Part shown: in pieces, positions 18,793-27,620 of the stretch
How positions within the stretch are numbered: the stretch's first letter is position 1
How the letters are laid out: every line of letters begins with the position of its first letter
From: Methyloversatilis discipulorum
GTDB lineage: Bacteria > Pseudomonadota > Gammaproteobacteria > Burkholderiales > Rhodocyclaceae
DNA length: 64,000 nucleotides
Direction of reading: 5' to 3'
NCBI RefSeq assembly: GCF_000527135.1
Contig: NZ_AZUP01000001.1
Coordinates: forward strand, 2,108,001 to 2,172,000
Made by a program: the position numbers and the translations under genes
The notes under the pieces: generated by a model
The model's database searches: none
Told to the model about the DNA's origin: nothing
What the model saw: the letters and a program-made list of their open reading frames with translations, nothing else

Positions 18793-20427
18793 TCAGTTCA
18801 CTGCGTAGCCGGGGATGGCACTGAGGTCGACGTCGTCGATCTGTTCGGGGTCGAGATAGGTTTCCGCGTAGCGCAGATAGACCTGCTGGCGGACGAACAC
18901 ATCGAACAGGTCGGGGTCGATGTGGCCGTTCAGGCGGAACTTGCCGAGGATGTGCAGCGCTTCGGACAGCTTCATCGGCCGCTTGTAGGGCCTGTCCTTG
19001 GCGGTCAGCGCTTCGAAGATGTCGGCGATGCCCATCACGCGGGCCTGCACGCTCATCTGCTCACGGGTCAGTCCGCGCGGGTAGCCCTTGCCGTCCATCC
19101 GTTCGTGGTGGCCGCCAGCGTACTCCGGCACATTGGTCAGGTGCCGCGGCCAGGGCAGCGACTCGAGCATGCGTATCGTCGACACGATGTGGTAATTGAT
19201 GATTTCGCGTTCGGCGCCGGTCAGCGTGCCGGCACGTATGGTCAGGTTCTCGACCTCGTCGGCGCTGAGGCAGGGGTAACGGGCGCCCTGGGCGTCGGTC
19301 CATGACCAGCGCCGGGCGATCGCGTGCACCCGTTCGACGTCGGCATCGCTCATCCGCTCCGAGCCGATGTTCGCCTGACGGAGGAAGGCGCGGTCGCCCT
19401 CGACCTCATTGAGCAGGTCGGCACTTTCGCGCTCGATCCGTGCGCGCGCAGCACTCGTCGTATCCGGGCCGAGCGCCATCTGCCGGCGCAAGGTGGCCAG
19501 TTCGATGTCGCGACGTATCAGTTCGAAGCGCGCATCGACCAGTTGGATGCGGTCAAATATGGTCTGCAGCTTGGTCGCCTTGTCGACCACGTGCACCGGC
19601 GTGGTCACCTTGCCGCAGTCGTGCAGCAGACCGGCGATCTTCAGCTCGTAGCGATCGGCGTCGGTCATCGTGAAGTCGGCCAGCGGGCCGTCGGTCGTGT
19701 CATTGACCGCTTCGGCCAGCATCATGGTCAGCGTCGGTACGCGCTGGCAGTGACCGCCGGTGTAGGGCGACTTCTCGTCAATGGCGTTGTTGATCAGCGT
19801 GATGAAGGACTCGAACAGCGCTTCGAGCTGGCTCACCAGTTGCCGGTTGGTCAGCGCGATGGCGGCCTGCGATGCCAGCGACTCGGCCAGCCGGCGGTCG
19901 GAATCGGAAAACACGCCGACCACGCCGGTCAGCGGATCGACGGCGTTGATCAGCTGCAGCACGCCGATCACCCGACCTTCGTGGTTCATCATCGGCACCG
20001 TCAGGAAGCTGGTCGAGCGGTAGCCGGTGCGGGCATCGAAGGCACGCGTGCCGGAGAAGTCGAAGCCCTCGGCCGCGTAGGCGTCGGCGATATTGACGGT
20101 ACAGCGGTTCAGCGCGCAGTAGGCGGCGACCATGGACAGATTCGGCAGGCCGCCCGGCAGATGCAGCGGCAGCGGCGGAAACACGATGCGCTTTCCGCTG
20201 GTGCCGCCCATCGCGATGCCGATCGAGTCGGTACGCATGATTTCGAAGCGCAGGTGCTCGCCACTTTCGTCGGTGCGGTAGAGCGTGCCGCCGTCGGCGT
20301 GGGTGATGGCCTTGGCGGCGAGCAGAATCTTTTCGAGCAGGGCCTCGATATTGCGTTCGTTCGACAGTGCGGCGCCGATCTCGTTGAGATCCTCGAAGCG
20401 CCGCAGCAGGTCGTCGAACTTGTCCAT
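18793..20427 (-). CDS. GAF domain / HD-GYP phosphohydrolase with a long insert
   Basis: 544 residues. An N-terminal GAF domain (about 20-195, with [15 protein letters not shown] and [11 protein letters not shown]) leads by a helix into an HD-GYP domain, the class that hydrolyses cyclic di-GMP. The HD pair is His269-Asp270 in LLHDCGK, and [11 protein letters not shown] is at 440-450, so catalytic residues are retained. The distance between the two motifs is about 170 residues, roughly 100 more than in typical HD-GYP domains. The extra part (about 281-400) is charged and helical ([17 protein letters not shown]...). It is 13 bases downstream of the GAF-PilB ATPase gene, so probably co-transcribed. 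Confidence 0.88.
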   Translation of the reverse strand: MDKFDDLLRRFEDLNEIGAALSNERNIEALLEKILLAAKAITHADGGTLYRTDESGEHLRFEIMRTDSIGIAMGGTSGKRIVFPPLPLHLPGGLPNLSMVAAYCALNRCTVNIADAYAAEGFDFSGTRAFDARTGYRSTSFLTVPMMNHEGRVIGVLQLINAVDPLTGVVGVFSDSDRRLAESLASQAAIALTNRQLVSQLEALFESFITLINNAIDEKSPYTGGHCQRVPTLTMMLAEAVNDTTDGPLADFTMTDADRYELKIAGLLHDCGKVTTPVHVVDKATKLQTIFDRIQLVDARFELIRRDIELATLRRQMALGPDTTSAARARIERESADLLNEVEGDRAFLRQANIGSERMSDADVERVHAIARRWSWTDAQGARYPCLSADEVENLTIRAGTLTGAEREIINYHIVSTIRMLESLPWPRHLTNVPEYAGGHHERMDGKGYPRGLTREQMSVQARVMGIADIFEALTAKDRPYKRPMKLSEALHILGKFRLNGHIDPDLFDVFVRQQVYLRYAETYLDPEQIDDVDLSAIPGYAVN

Positions 20428-20440
20428 GTGCCGCGACGCC

Positions 20441-22813
20441 TTACTTGATGCAGACCGCGCGGACCTGCTTCATGTCGGTCAGCCCGGACAGCACCTTTTC
20501 CATGCCGTCCATCTTCAGCGTGCGCATGCCCTCTTCCAGCGCTGTGGCGAGCATGGTGGCGACGCGTTCGCGCTCCTGGATGTTCTTCTTGATGCGGTCG
20601 GTACCGAGCATCAGTTCGTGCAGGCCGAGGCGGCCGCGATAGCCGGTATTGCTGCAGTCCGGGCAACCCTTCGGCCGATAAAGCGTGAAGCGCCCCTTGT
20701 CGTCGGCGTAGGCCTTGATCCAGTCCTTCAACACGCGATCCATCGCCCCTTCGGCGTCGACCTTGAAGTCGGCGGTGTTGCGCAGCTCCTCGCAGTACTC
20801 CTCAAGGAAGTGCTTCATTTCGGCAGCGTCCGGGTGATAGGCCTCCTTGCACTTCGGACACAGACGCTTGGCCAGCCGTTGGGCCAGGACACCGAGCAGC
20901 GCGTCGGCGAAGTTGAACGGATCCATGCCCATGTCGAGCAGGCGGACGATGGATTCCGGCGCGCTGTTGGTGTGCAGCGTCGAGAACACCAGGTGACCGG
21001 TCAGCGAGGCCTCGATGCCGATGGCCACGGTTTCCTTGTCGCGCATTTCGCCAACCATGATCACGTCCGGATCTGCGCGCAGGAAGGCGCGCATGATGGC
21101 AGCGAAATCAAGGCCAGCCTTCTTGTTGATCTGTACCTGACGCAATCCCTTCTGCGTGATTTCGACCGGGTCCTCGGCGGTCCAGATCTTGGTTTCCGGC
21201 GTGTTGATGTGGCTGAGGATGGAGTGCAGCGTGGTCGTCTTGCCGGAGCCGGTCGGACCGCACACGAAAAACAGGCCGTAGGGCTTGCTCACCGCCTCCT
21301 TCAACCGCGACAGGTTGTGCGGCAGCACGCCCAACTTGTCGATCGGTATCGGTTCGCCGGCGGCGAGGATACGCATCACGACGTCCTCGACGCCGCCCGC
21401 CGAAGGTATTGTGGCCACCCGCAGTTCGATGTCCAGCGGGCCGAACTTGCGGAACTTGATCTTGCCGTCCTGCGGCTTGCGGCGCTCGGAAATGTCGAGG
21501 TCGCACATGATCTTCAGGCGCGTGACCAGCGCGCTGCGGTAGCTGGCCGGCACCTCAATGTAGGGGTGCAGCGTGCCGTCCTTGCGGAAACGGACCTGGG
21601 TCTTGTCCTTGCCCGGACGCGGTTCGATGTGGATGTCGGATGCGCCCTGCTGGTAGGCGTCGATGATGATCTTGTTTACCAGCCGGACCAGCTCGTTGTC
21701 GGCAGCGGCGGTGACATCGTCACTGCCGACGTCATGCACCTCGTCCTCTTCCAGCATGTCGGAAAGCAGGTCGCCGACGCTGGTGTCGTCCATCGTCGAG
21801 CCGTAGAACTGATCCAGCGTCTGCACGAACTCCTTCGTGGTGGTGACGCGAAAGACCAGCTTGGCCTTCGGGAAGATGTTGTTGACGACGCGCGCCCCCT
21901 TCACCTTCTCCGGGTCGAGCGCGACGACGACGATGCCCTCGCTGGAATCTTCCACCGGCACCCACTGCTGCTCTTCGAGGTACTCGCGCTTCAGGTTCTT
22001 GATCAGGTCGAAGGGCTTTACCCGCTCGGGCTTGAAGGGCTCGTAGGCGACTCCGAAGAACTTCGACAGCGACGCACCGATCGCCAGCTGCTTGACCTGG
22101 AAATCGCGTACCAGCACGTCCTCGACATCGACGCCCTTGCGCCGCGCCGCACGCGAGGCGAGATCGAACTCCTGCGGTGACATGACGCCATCGACGACCA
22201 GGTAGTCGTATTTCGACTTGACCACGTGCGTCGGCTTGCTGCGTTGCTGGAAAGCCACCGCCAGCGTGTGCGCCATGCTCAGCAGGCCTTCTTCGGCCAG
22301 CGCCGAGAAAGGCTGGCCGGACTTGTTGTTGATCAGCTGGACCACGCCCAGCAGATCCTTCTTCTCGGGGTCGAGAATCGGCGCGACCAGCATCTGCTTG
22401 GTGCGGTAGCCGGTCTTCTTGTCCACGCCGTCGAGGAACTTCAGGCTGGACGAATGCGACCTCAGCTCGGCGTCGTCGTAGACGTCGCGGATGTTGAGCA
22501 GCTTGCGGCTCATGCCGACGAAGCCCGCGATCGACTGCTCGGTCAGCGGCAGGCGCAGATCCTTGAACGAATTCAGGCCGGTCTTGACCTTGGACACGAT
22601 GGTCGACCGGTCGTCGCCCAACACGTAGATGGTCAGTCGATCAGCGTTGAACAGCGCAGAAATCTCCTGCGACAGTTCGAGCATGATCTCGTCGATATTG
22701 ATGGTGGCGTGAATCTTGGTCGTCACGCCCTGCAGGTTCTTGAAGAACGCCAGCCGGCTCGACACATCGCTCATCGCGCCCAGATCGCTGGCCGGCGGTA
22801 GCACTGCACTCAT
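20441..22813 (-). CDS. GAF-domain PilB/GspE-type secretion ATPase
   Basis: 790 residues. A GAF domain occupies about 20-185 (KTGYRTKQMLVAPILD, GVVQLINNKSGQPFSALAEE). Next comes a GspE/MshE-type N-terminal domain (about 200-340), then the type II/IV secretion ATPase domain. Walker A is GPTGSGKT at 519-526, the Asp box follows (TAEDPVEITQKGLRQVQ), then Walker B (LRADPDVIMVGEMRDKET) and the His box region (GHLVFSTLHTNSAPESI). A tetracysteine zinc site is present (CPKC at 652-655, later CPDCSNTGYRGR). These are assembly-type (PilB/GspE) rather than retraction features. The sensory GAF domain is unusual for a motor ATPase. Genes for a pilus inner-membrane platform are not adjacent. Confidence 0.9.
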   Translation of the reverse strand: MSAVLPPASDLGAMSDVSSRLAFFKNLQGVTTKIHATINIDEIMLELSQEISALFNADRLTIYVLGDDRSTIVSKVKTGLNSFKDLRLPLTEQSIAGFVGMSRKLLNIRDVYDDAELRSHSSSLKFLDGVDKKTGYRTKQMLVAPILDPEKKDLLGVVQLINNKSGQPFSALAEEGLLSMAHTLAVAFQQRSKPTHVVKSKYDYLVVDGVMSPQEFDLASRAARRKGVDVEDVLVRDFQVKQLAIGASLSKFFGVAYEPFKPERVKPFDLIKNLKREYLEEQQWVPVEDSSEGIVVVALDPEKVKGARVVNNIFPKAKLVFRVTTTKEFVQTLDQFYGSTMDDTSVGDLLSDMLEEDEVHDVGSDDVTAAADNELVRLVNKIIIDAYQQGASDIHIEPRPGKDKTQVRFRKDGTLHPYIEVPASYRSALVTRLKIMCDLDISERRKPQDGKIKFRKFGPLDIELRVATIPSAGGVEDVVMRILAAGEPIPIDKLGVLPHNLSRLKEAVSKPYGLFFVCGPTGSGKTTTLHSILSHINTPETKIWTAEDPVEITQKGLRQVQINKKAGLDFAAIMRAFLRADPDVIMVGEMRDKETVAIGIEASLTGHLVFSTLHTNSAPESIVRLLDMGMDPFNFADALLGVLAQRLAKRLCPKCKEAYHPDAAEMKHFLEEYCEELRNTADFKVDAEGAMDRVLKDWIKAYADDKGRFTLYRPKGCPDCSNTGYRGRLGLHELMLGTDRIKKNIQERERVATMLATALEEGMRTLKMDGMEKVLSGLTDMKQVRAVCIK

Positions 22814-22867
22814 TTGTTCACCTCGTCACCGCTGACCCGCGCGGCCAAGCTGCCGCGCCTCGAATGG

Positions 22868-23635
22868 TCAGAAGTCGAAAACATGATTGTTGCGCAACAT
22901 GTGCGGCTTGCGCGAGCCGAGCGTGTCGGCAATCTCGCGCATGGTCATGTCCATCTGGCTTGGCTTCAGATGGGTGATGTAGATATCGGCCGGGTGACGC
23001 AGCTTCTCCAGCTCCCCCGAAAGCATGTCCGGACACAGGTGGCGCGACATCACGGCAAGCTGGCGGTCGCGGTCGGGAAAGGCTGTTTCGATGATCAGGT
23101 AGCGCAGGTCGGGCAAGGCATTGACGGCGTCCCAGAACTCGTCACACACGGTGGTGTCGCCGGAAAAGGCCAGCGTGCCGCCGGCCGAACGCACTGCGTA
23201 ACCGACCGCCGGCACCGTATGCTGCGCCGGCAGCACGCGGATCGCCCGGCTACCCATGTCGATCTCGTCGCCGACTCGCAATTCGCGGAAAGTCATGAAC
23301 GGTCGCTCGACCGACGGAATTTCGGTGAAATCCGGCCAGATCGACCAGTTGAAGATGTGGCGCCGCAGCACTTCGAGCGTCGGCGCCGTGGTCCACACGG
23401 TCAGCGGACGCGAACGCAATTCGCCCACCGTATCGACCATCAGCGGCAGGCAGGCGATGTGGTCCAGGTGGCTGTGGGTGACGAAAACGTGGTCAATGCG
23501 TGCCAGTTCGGCGATCGACAGGTCGCCCACCCCCGTTCCGGCGTCGATCAGGATATCGTCGTCGACAAGCAGCGAAGTGGTACGCAAATGCGCACCGCCT
23601 ATGCCACCACTGCAACCGAGCACCCGTATCCTCAT
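22868..23635 (-). CDS. Class II cyclic-nucleotide phosphodiesterase, metallo-beta-lactamase fold
   Basis: 255 residues with the MBL-fold start (RIRVLGCSGGIGGAHLRTTSLLVDDDILIDAGTGVGDL) and the HxHxDH motif HSHLDH at 54-59. Later metal ligands are probably in PAQHTVPAVGYAVR, FSGDTTVCDEF and YITHLKPSQMD. The overall pattern fits class II 3',5'-cyclic-nucleotide phosphodiesterases of the yeast PDE1/bacterial CpdP type, although MBL proteins are functionally diverse. It lies 33 bases downstream of the adenylate cyclase gene on the same strand, which supports cyclic-nucleotide turnover. Confidence 0.8.
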   Translation of the reverse strand: MRIRVLGCSGGIGGAHLRTTSLLVDDDILIDAGTGVGDLSIAELARIDHVFVTHSHLDHIACLPLMVDTVGELRSRPLTVWTTAPTLEVLRRHIFNWSIWPDFTEIPSVERPFMTFRELRVGDEIDMGSRAIRVLPAQHTVPAVGYAVRSAGGTLAFSGDTTVCDEFWDAVNALPDLRYLIIETAFPDRDRQLAVMSRHLCPDMLSGELEKLRHPADIYITHLKPSQMDMTMREIADTLGSRKPHMLRNNHVFDF

Positions 23636-23668
23636 CTGTTTCCCGCGTGTAAGTCCGTTTTCGTCCGC

Positions 23669-25906
23669 CTACTTCGTATCAAAGGTACGCACGCCGTCCC
23701 AGCCCTTGCCGGGCGGCGAACGGCGATAGTGTCCGATCTGCTCCGCGTAGGAGCCGTACAGCACGCACCCCGGGTCCATGCGCTGCAGGTTGAAAAGGGT
23801 CAGTTCAGCCTGATCCCATTCCTGGTTCCTGAACTGGCGCAGCGCCTGATTCCACAACTTCAGCTCTTCCAGCCGCCCGCGATCGAAATCGGCTTCCATC
23901 GCCAGCGGCTCGTAGATCGATACCGGCTCGTCCTTGCCCTTCACCCGCACGCGATCCACCTCGCGGAACACGACGCCCTTGACGGCACGCCGCGTTTCAT
24001 CGCCGACGAGAATGCCCACACCATACTGTTTGGTCAGTCCTTCGAGGCGCGACGCCAGATTGACCGCGTCACCCATCACAGTATAGGCCTTGCGTACTGG
24101 CGACCCCATGTCACCGACGGTGACCGTGCCGGTGTTCACACCGATGCCTATCTTCAGTTCCGGCCAGCCGCGCGCGGTCAGGTGACTGTTCAGTTCGGCC
24201 AGCCTCGACTGCATCTGCAACGCGGCCGTCACCCCGTGGATCGCGTGCGCGGGATCGTCCACCGGCGCCCCCCAGAAGGCCATGATCGCGTCGCCGATAT
24301 ATTTGTCGAGCGTACCGCGCTGATCCTGAATGACGAAAGTCATTGCGCCCAGGTATTCGTTCATGAGCTGCGTCAATTGCTTCGGTTCCAGCCCTTCCGA
24401 AATGCTGGTGAAGCCGCGGATGTCGGAAAACAGTATGGTCAGTTCGGCGTTGCGACCTTCCATGCTGTAGTGCTCGGGGTTGCGGCTCATTTCCTCGACC
24501 AGTTCGGGCGGCACGTACTGACCGAACATGCGTGCGAACTGCCGCTTCGAGCGCGATTCGAAGAAGTAGCCGTAGGACATGTTGAGCGCGTACAGCCCGA
24601 CCACCAGCAGCAGGCTGGCCGCGATCGGCAGCACGAAGTCGGCGAACTGCCAGAACGCGAAATTCATGCCCAGCAGGAGCAGCAGCATGCCCGCCGACAG
24701 CAGCGTGGCATTCATCGGCGACAGGCGCGGCAGCGCCCACAACAGCAGGCCGCCGACCAGCAGCAGCACGACCACATCGAATCCGGTCACGTACTGGGGA
24801 CGGTGCTTGATGTGCCCGTCCAGCATGCCGGCGATCAGGTTGGCGTGAATTTCCACCCCCGGATAGGTACTGCCGACCGGCGTCGCCCGCAGGTCGAGCA
24901 GGCCGGGCGCGGTCGTGCCCAGCAGGGCAACGCGCCCCTTCAGCGCATCGACCGGTGTGCGCCCGGCCAACACGTCGGCGAGAGAGTAGTAGGCGAAACT
25001 GCCCTGCGGACCGCGATAGGGAATCAGCGCGGCGACGTTTTCGTCGACCGGCAGGCGCAAGGTTCCGCGCGCGGACGGCAGCTCCAGCCACTCCAGCCCC
25101 GCGTAGTCGCGGGCGCTCACTCCAAACAGTCCGCCCTCGGCGTAGCCCGGAACCAGCTTGGGGCTGCCCAGCAGGGTGCGCACCACTGCCAGCGACAGCG
25201 ACTCGTAATAGGCGCCCTTGTATTCGACCAGCATCGGCACGCGTCGGTTGAGCCCGTCGAAGTCAGGCAGCGGATTGAAATGACCTGCACCGAGTGCGGA
25301 CGCCTGGAAAAGTGGCAGGTTGGCACCGAAGCTGTTGAAGCTGGCAAACGCGATGTTGCGGCCCCGGAAAGTCCCGGCCGGCAGCACCGGGTCGGGCAGC
25401 GCGCCACTGCTCAGTCCTTCGCCGCGATCGCTGAAGTAGTAGCCCAGCAGCACCGGACGGTTCTGCAGTGACGCGGCAAAGCGCTTGTCGTAATCGAGCT
25501 GTGGGCGCAGTCCGTCCAGCGCGGCGCGGAAGCTCTCGTTGTCGGCAAGTGGCCCGGTGGCCAGTCCTTCGAGCATCGGCAGACCTGAACTGGTATCGGG
25601 CTCGGCGAACACCACGTCGATGCCCAGCAGCATCACGCCATAGTGGTCGAACAGCTTGTCCATCAGCGTCGCCAGACGCTCCCGCCCCCAGGGCCAGCGG
25701 CCGACCTCGGCCAGCGAGCGCTCGTCGATGTCCAGGATGACCACCCTGTCGTCGCGCGTGCGCGGCATGGTCAGCGACAGCTTGGTGTCGTAGGCGATGT
25801 GGTCCAGATTGCCGAGAACCGGAATCTGGTAGAAGCGGGCGGCGTGCCCGAGCAGCACGAGCATCAGCACCAGGCCGATTCCGTACTTCAGCACGTGCTG
25901 ATTCAC
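23669..25906 (-). CDS. CHASE2-domain class III adenylate cyclase
   Basis: 745 residues. After an N-terminal TM segment comes a large periplasmic CHASE2 sensor (about 30-335; DDRVVILDIDERSLAEVGRWPWGRERLA, FVEP-like segment VVFAEPD). Three TM helices follow (about 350-430) and then a class III cyclase domain. Metal-binding aspartates are Asp495 (LFSDIRGFTS) and Asp539 (DKYIGDAIMAFWG). Substrate-selecting residues are Lys535 and Thr609, the Lys/Thr pair of bacterial adenylate cyclases. Transition-state residues are Asn616 and Arg620 (VNLASRLE). The product is therefore predicted to be cAMP. A C-terminal TPR-like tail ends with YRRSPPGKGWDGVRTFDTK. Confidence 0.92.
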   Translation of the reverse strand: MNQHVLKYGIGLVLMLVLLGHAARFYQIPVLGNLDHIAYDTKLSLTMPRTRDDRVVILDIDERSLAEVGRWPWGRERLATLMDKLFDHYGVMLLGIDVVFAEPDTSSGLPMLEGLATGPLADNESFRAALDGLRPQLDYDKRFAASLQNRPVLLGYYFSDRGEGLSSGALPDPVLPAGTFRGRNIAFASFNSFGANLPLFQASALGAGHFNPLPDFDGLNRRVPMLVEYKGAYYESLSLAVVRTLLGSPKLVPGYAEGGLFGVSARDYAGLEWLELPSARGTLRLPVDENVAALIPYRGPQGSFAYYSLADVLAGRTPVDALKGRVALLGTTAPGLLDLRATPVGSTYPGVEIHANLIAGMLDGHIKHRPQYVTGFDVVVLLLVGGLLLWALPRLSPMNATLLSAGMLLLLLGMNFAFWQFADFVLPIAASLLLVVGLYALNMSYGYFFESRSKRQFARMFGQYVPPELVEEMSRNPEHYSMEGRNAELTILFSDIRGFTSISEGLEPKQLTQLMNEYLGAMTFVIQDQRGTLDKYIGDAIMAFWGAPVDDPAHAIHGVTAALQMQSRLAELNSHLTARGWPELKIGIGVNTGTVTVGDMGSPVRKAYTVMGDAVNLASRLEGLTKQYGVGILVGDETRRAVKGVVFREVDRVRVKGKDEPVSIYEPLAMEADFDRGRLEELKLWNQALRQFRNQEWDQAELTLFNLQRMDPGCVLYGSYAEQIGHYRRSPPGKGWDGVRTFDTK

Positions 25907-26009
25907 CGCGCCGCCCCGGCTGGGGTCGGACGATCGGACCCCGGCCGGCAGGTGGCCGACCGGTCAGCGCAACGCGCAGGACTCAGCGACATGAGCGAGG
26001 CGTGCCGGC

Positions 26010-26804
26010 TCAGCGCTTGATGAAGAACTCCATCTTGACGCCCGCGATCTCGATCACGTCGTGATCGCTCAGCGGGTGCGCCTGGGCGTCCAGCTGGCTG
26101 CCATTGACCACCGGGAAGTTGGCGCCCTCGACGTGGGTGATGAAGTAGCCCTGCGGCCGCCGCGTGATCACCGCCACCTGCAGGCCGGGTTTGCCGAGTG
26201 TGGTCAGCGTTTTCGTCAGTTCCAGTTCGCGTCCGGCGTTTGCACCGTTGAGGATCTGGATGGCGCCGATCTGGTTCGGCGGTGCGGCGGGCGCCGCCGG
26301 CTGCGGCGGTGCGACCGGCGCGGGCGGCGGCATGCCACCCCCCATCGAAGTGCCCGCCGGCACCGAAGCGCCAGCGCGGAATCCGGCCTGCGTTTCGGTC
26401 GGCGAGCGCATCGGCACCACAGGCGGAGCAGTCGGTGCCTCGGCCGGCGGCTTGCGCATCATGTCGGGGCGCAGGACCATGGTCTTTTCGAAGTCAGGCG
26501 CCGGCGCCTGGGCAGGCGTGTCGTTGATGTACTTCAGGCGGTACTTGCCCAGTTCCACCACGTCGTTGTTCTGCAGGAAGTGCTTCTTGATCGGCTGCCC
26601 GTTCACATAGGTGCCGTTGGTGCTGTTCAGATCCTCAAGAAAGGAATCGTTGAGGATGGTGACGATGACCGCGTGCTCACCGCTGATCGCGAGATTGTCG
26701 ATCTGGATGTCGTTGTGCGGCTTGCGCCCGATGGTCGTGCGCTCCTTGGCGAGCGGCAGCTCCTTGAGGACCAGACCATCCATGCTGAGTATGAGTTTTG
26801 CCAT
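26010..26804 (-). CDS. FHA domain protein (N-terminal FHA plus degenerate C-terminal FHA)
   Basis: 264 residues from ATG 26804. The first FHA domain (about 1-100) has the phosphothreonine-binding residues: TTIGRKPHNDIQID, SGEHAVIV (Ser41/His44) and LNSTNGTYVNG (Asn60, Asn63). A Pro/Ala-rich linker (about 105-175, also with FEKTMVLRPDMM, a possible phospho-Thr target) leads to a second FHA-like fold (about 180-264). In that one the GR and SxxH residues are replaced (TTLGKPGLQ, ITRRPQGY), so it probably does not bind phosphopeptide in the usual way. The long frame extending to 27212 is an overlap with the PP2C gene and was discarded. The gene is 11 bases downstream of the phosphatase. Confidence 0.9.
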   Translation of the reverse strand: MAKLILSMDGLVLKELPLAKERTTIGRKPHNDIQIDNLAISGEHAVIVTILNDSFLEDLNSTNGTYVNGQPIKKHFLQNNDVVELGKYRLKYINDTPAQAPAPDFEKTMVLRPDMMRKPPAEAPTAPPVVPMRSPTETQAGFRAGASVPAGTSMGGGMPPPAPVAPPQPAAPAAPPNQIGAIQILNGANAGRELELTKTLTTLGKPGLQVAVITRRPQGYFITHVEGANFPVVNGSQLDAQAHPLSDHDVIEIAGVKMEFFIKR

Positions 26805-26815
26805 TTTCCAGTCCT

Positions 26816-27619
26816 TTACTTCAACCATGCGAGCAGTCGCGCAAGCCAGCCGCGCCGGGCAACCGGGAAAGGCTGCAGTACCTTGACCAGTATCACCGAA
26901 ACGTTGTCGCGCCCGCCATTGTCGTTCGCCATCTGCACCAGCTGTTCGGCGGCCAGATCGAGATTGGCCGACAGCGCCTTCAGCGTCAGTTCGATGTCTT
27001 CGTTTTCGACCATGTCGTTCAGACCGTCTGAACAGAACAGGTAGACATCGCCGGTCTCGACCTCGTAGGTATGGATTTCCGGTTCGACCACCGGATCGAC
27101 ACCCAGCGCCCGGGTCACGAGATTCTTGTTCTGCGAGCGTCTGGCGTCTTCCTCCGTAATCATGCCGCTGTCGATTTGCTCCTGCAACAGCGAATGATCG
27201 CGCGTGACGCACTCGAAAACGTCGCCGCGAAGCCGGTACATGCGCGAGTCACCGATATGCGCAACGGATATGTGGTTGTCGCGGAACACCGCCATCACCA
27301 GCGTGGTGCCCATGCCTGAATACTGGGGCTGACTTTCGGCCGCGCGATAGATGGACTCGTTGGCGTGGCCGATCACCGCTTCCAGCAGTTCGGATATCGA
27401 TTTGCGGCCTTCGCCGAGGCCCTGTTCGAGTTCGGTGCTGATCACCGCGGTGGCCATGCCGCTCGCCACCTCGCCGGCGTTGTACCCGCCCATGCCATCG
27501 GCGAGTACGGCCACGCCGATCGCGGGGTGGGTGGCGACGGCATCTTCGTTGTGCGTCCGCACCATGCCGGAGTCGGAGCGGCTGACCATCTGCAGTGAAG
27601 GGCTGAGATCCTGATTCAT
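26816..27619 (-). CDS. PP2C-family Ser/Thr protein phosphatase
   Basis: 267 residues with the complete bacterial PP2C (PPM) motif set. It shows RTHNEDA (Asp26), VLADGMGGYNAGEVAS (Asp41-Gly42), GTTLVMAVF, VAHIGDSRMYRLR, LFCSDGLNDMV and NGGRDNVSVILV. These Asp residues bind the two catalytic Mn/Mg ions. It ends with a basic amphipathic tail (VARRGWLARLLAWLK) that could associate with the membrane. It begins 1 base after the kinase stop codon, so the kinase/phosphatase pair is almost certainly co-expressed. Confidence 0.94.
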   Translation of the reverse strand: MNQDLSPSLQMVSRSDSGMVRTHNEDAVATHPAIGVAVLADGMGGYNAGEVASGMATAVISTELEQGLGEGRKSISELLEAVIGHANESIYRAAESQPQYSGMGTTLVMAVFRDNHISVAHIGDSRMYRLRGDVFECVTRDHSLLQEQIDSGMITEEDARRSQNKNLVTRALGVDPVVEPEIHTYEVETGDVYLFCSDGLNDMVENEDIELTLKALSANLDLAAEQLVQMANDNGGRDNVSVILVKVLQPFPVARRGWLARLLAWLK

Positions 27620-27620
27620 G

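Noticed and set aside
22814..25471. An 885-codon plus-strand frame opposite the cyclase and phosphodiesterase genes
   Set aside because: Same signs of an antisense shadow: basic, Gln/His-rich, no motifs, and the opposite strand has clear catalytic residues.
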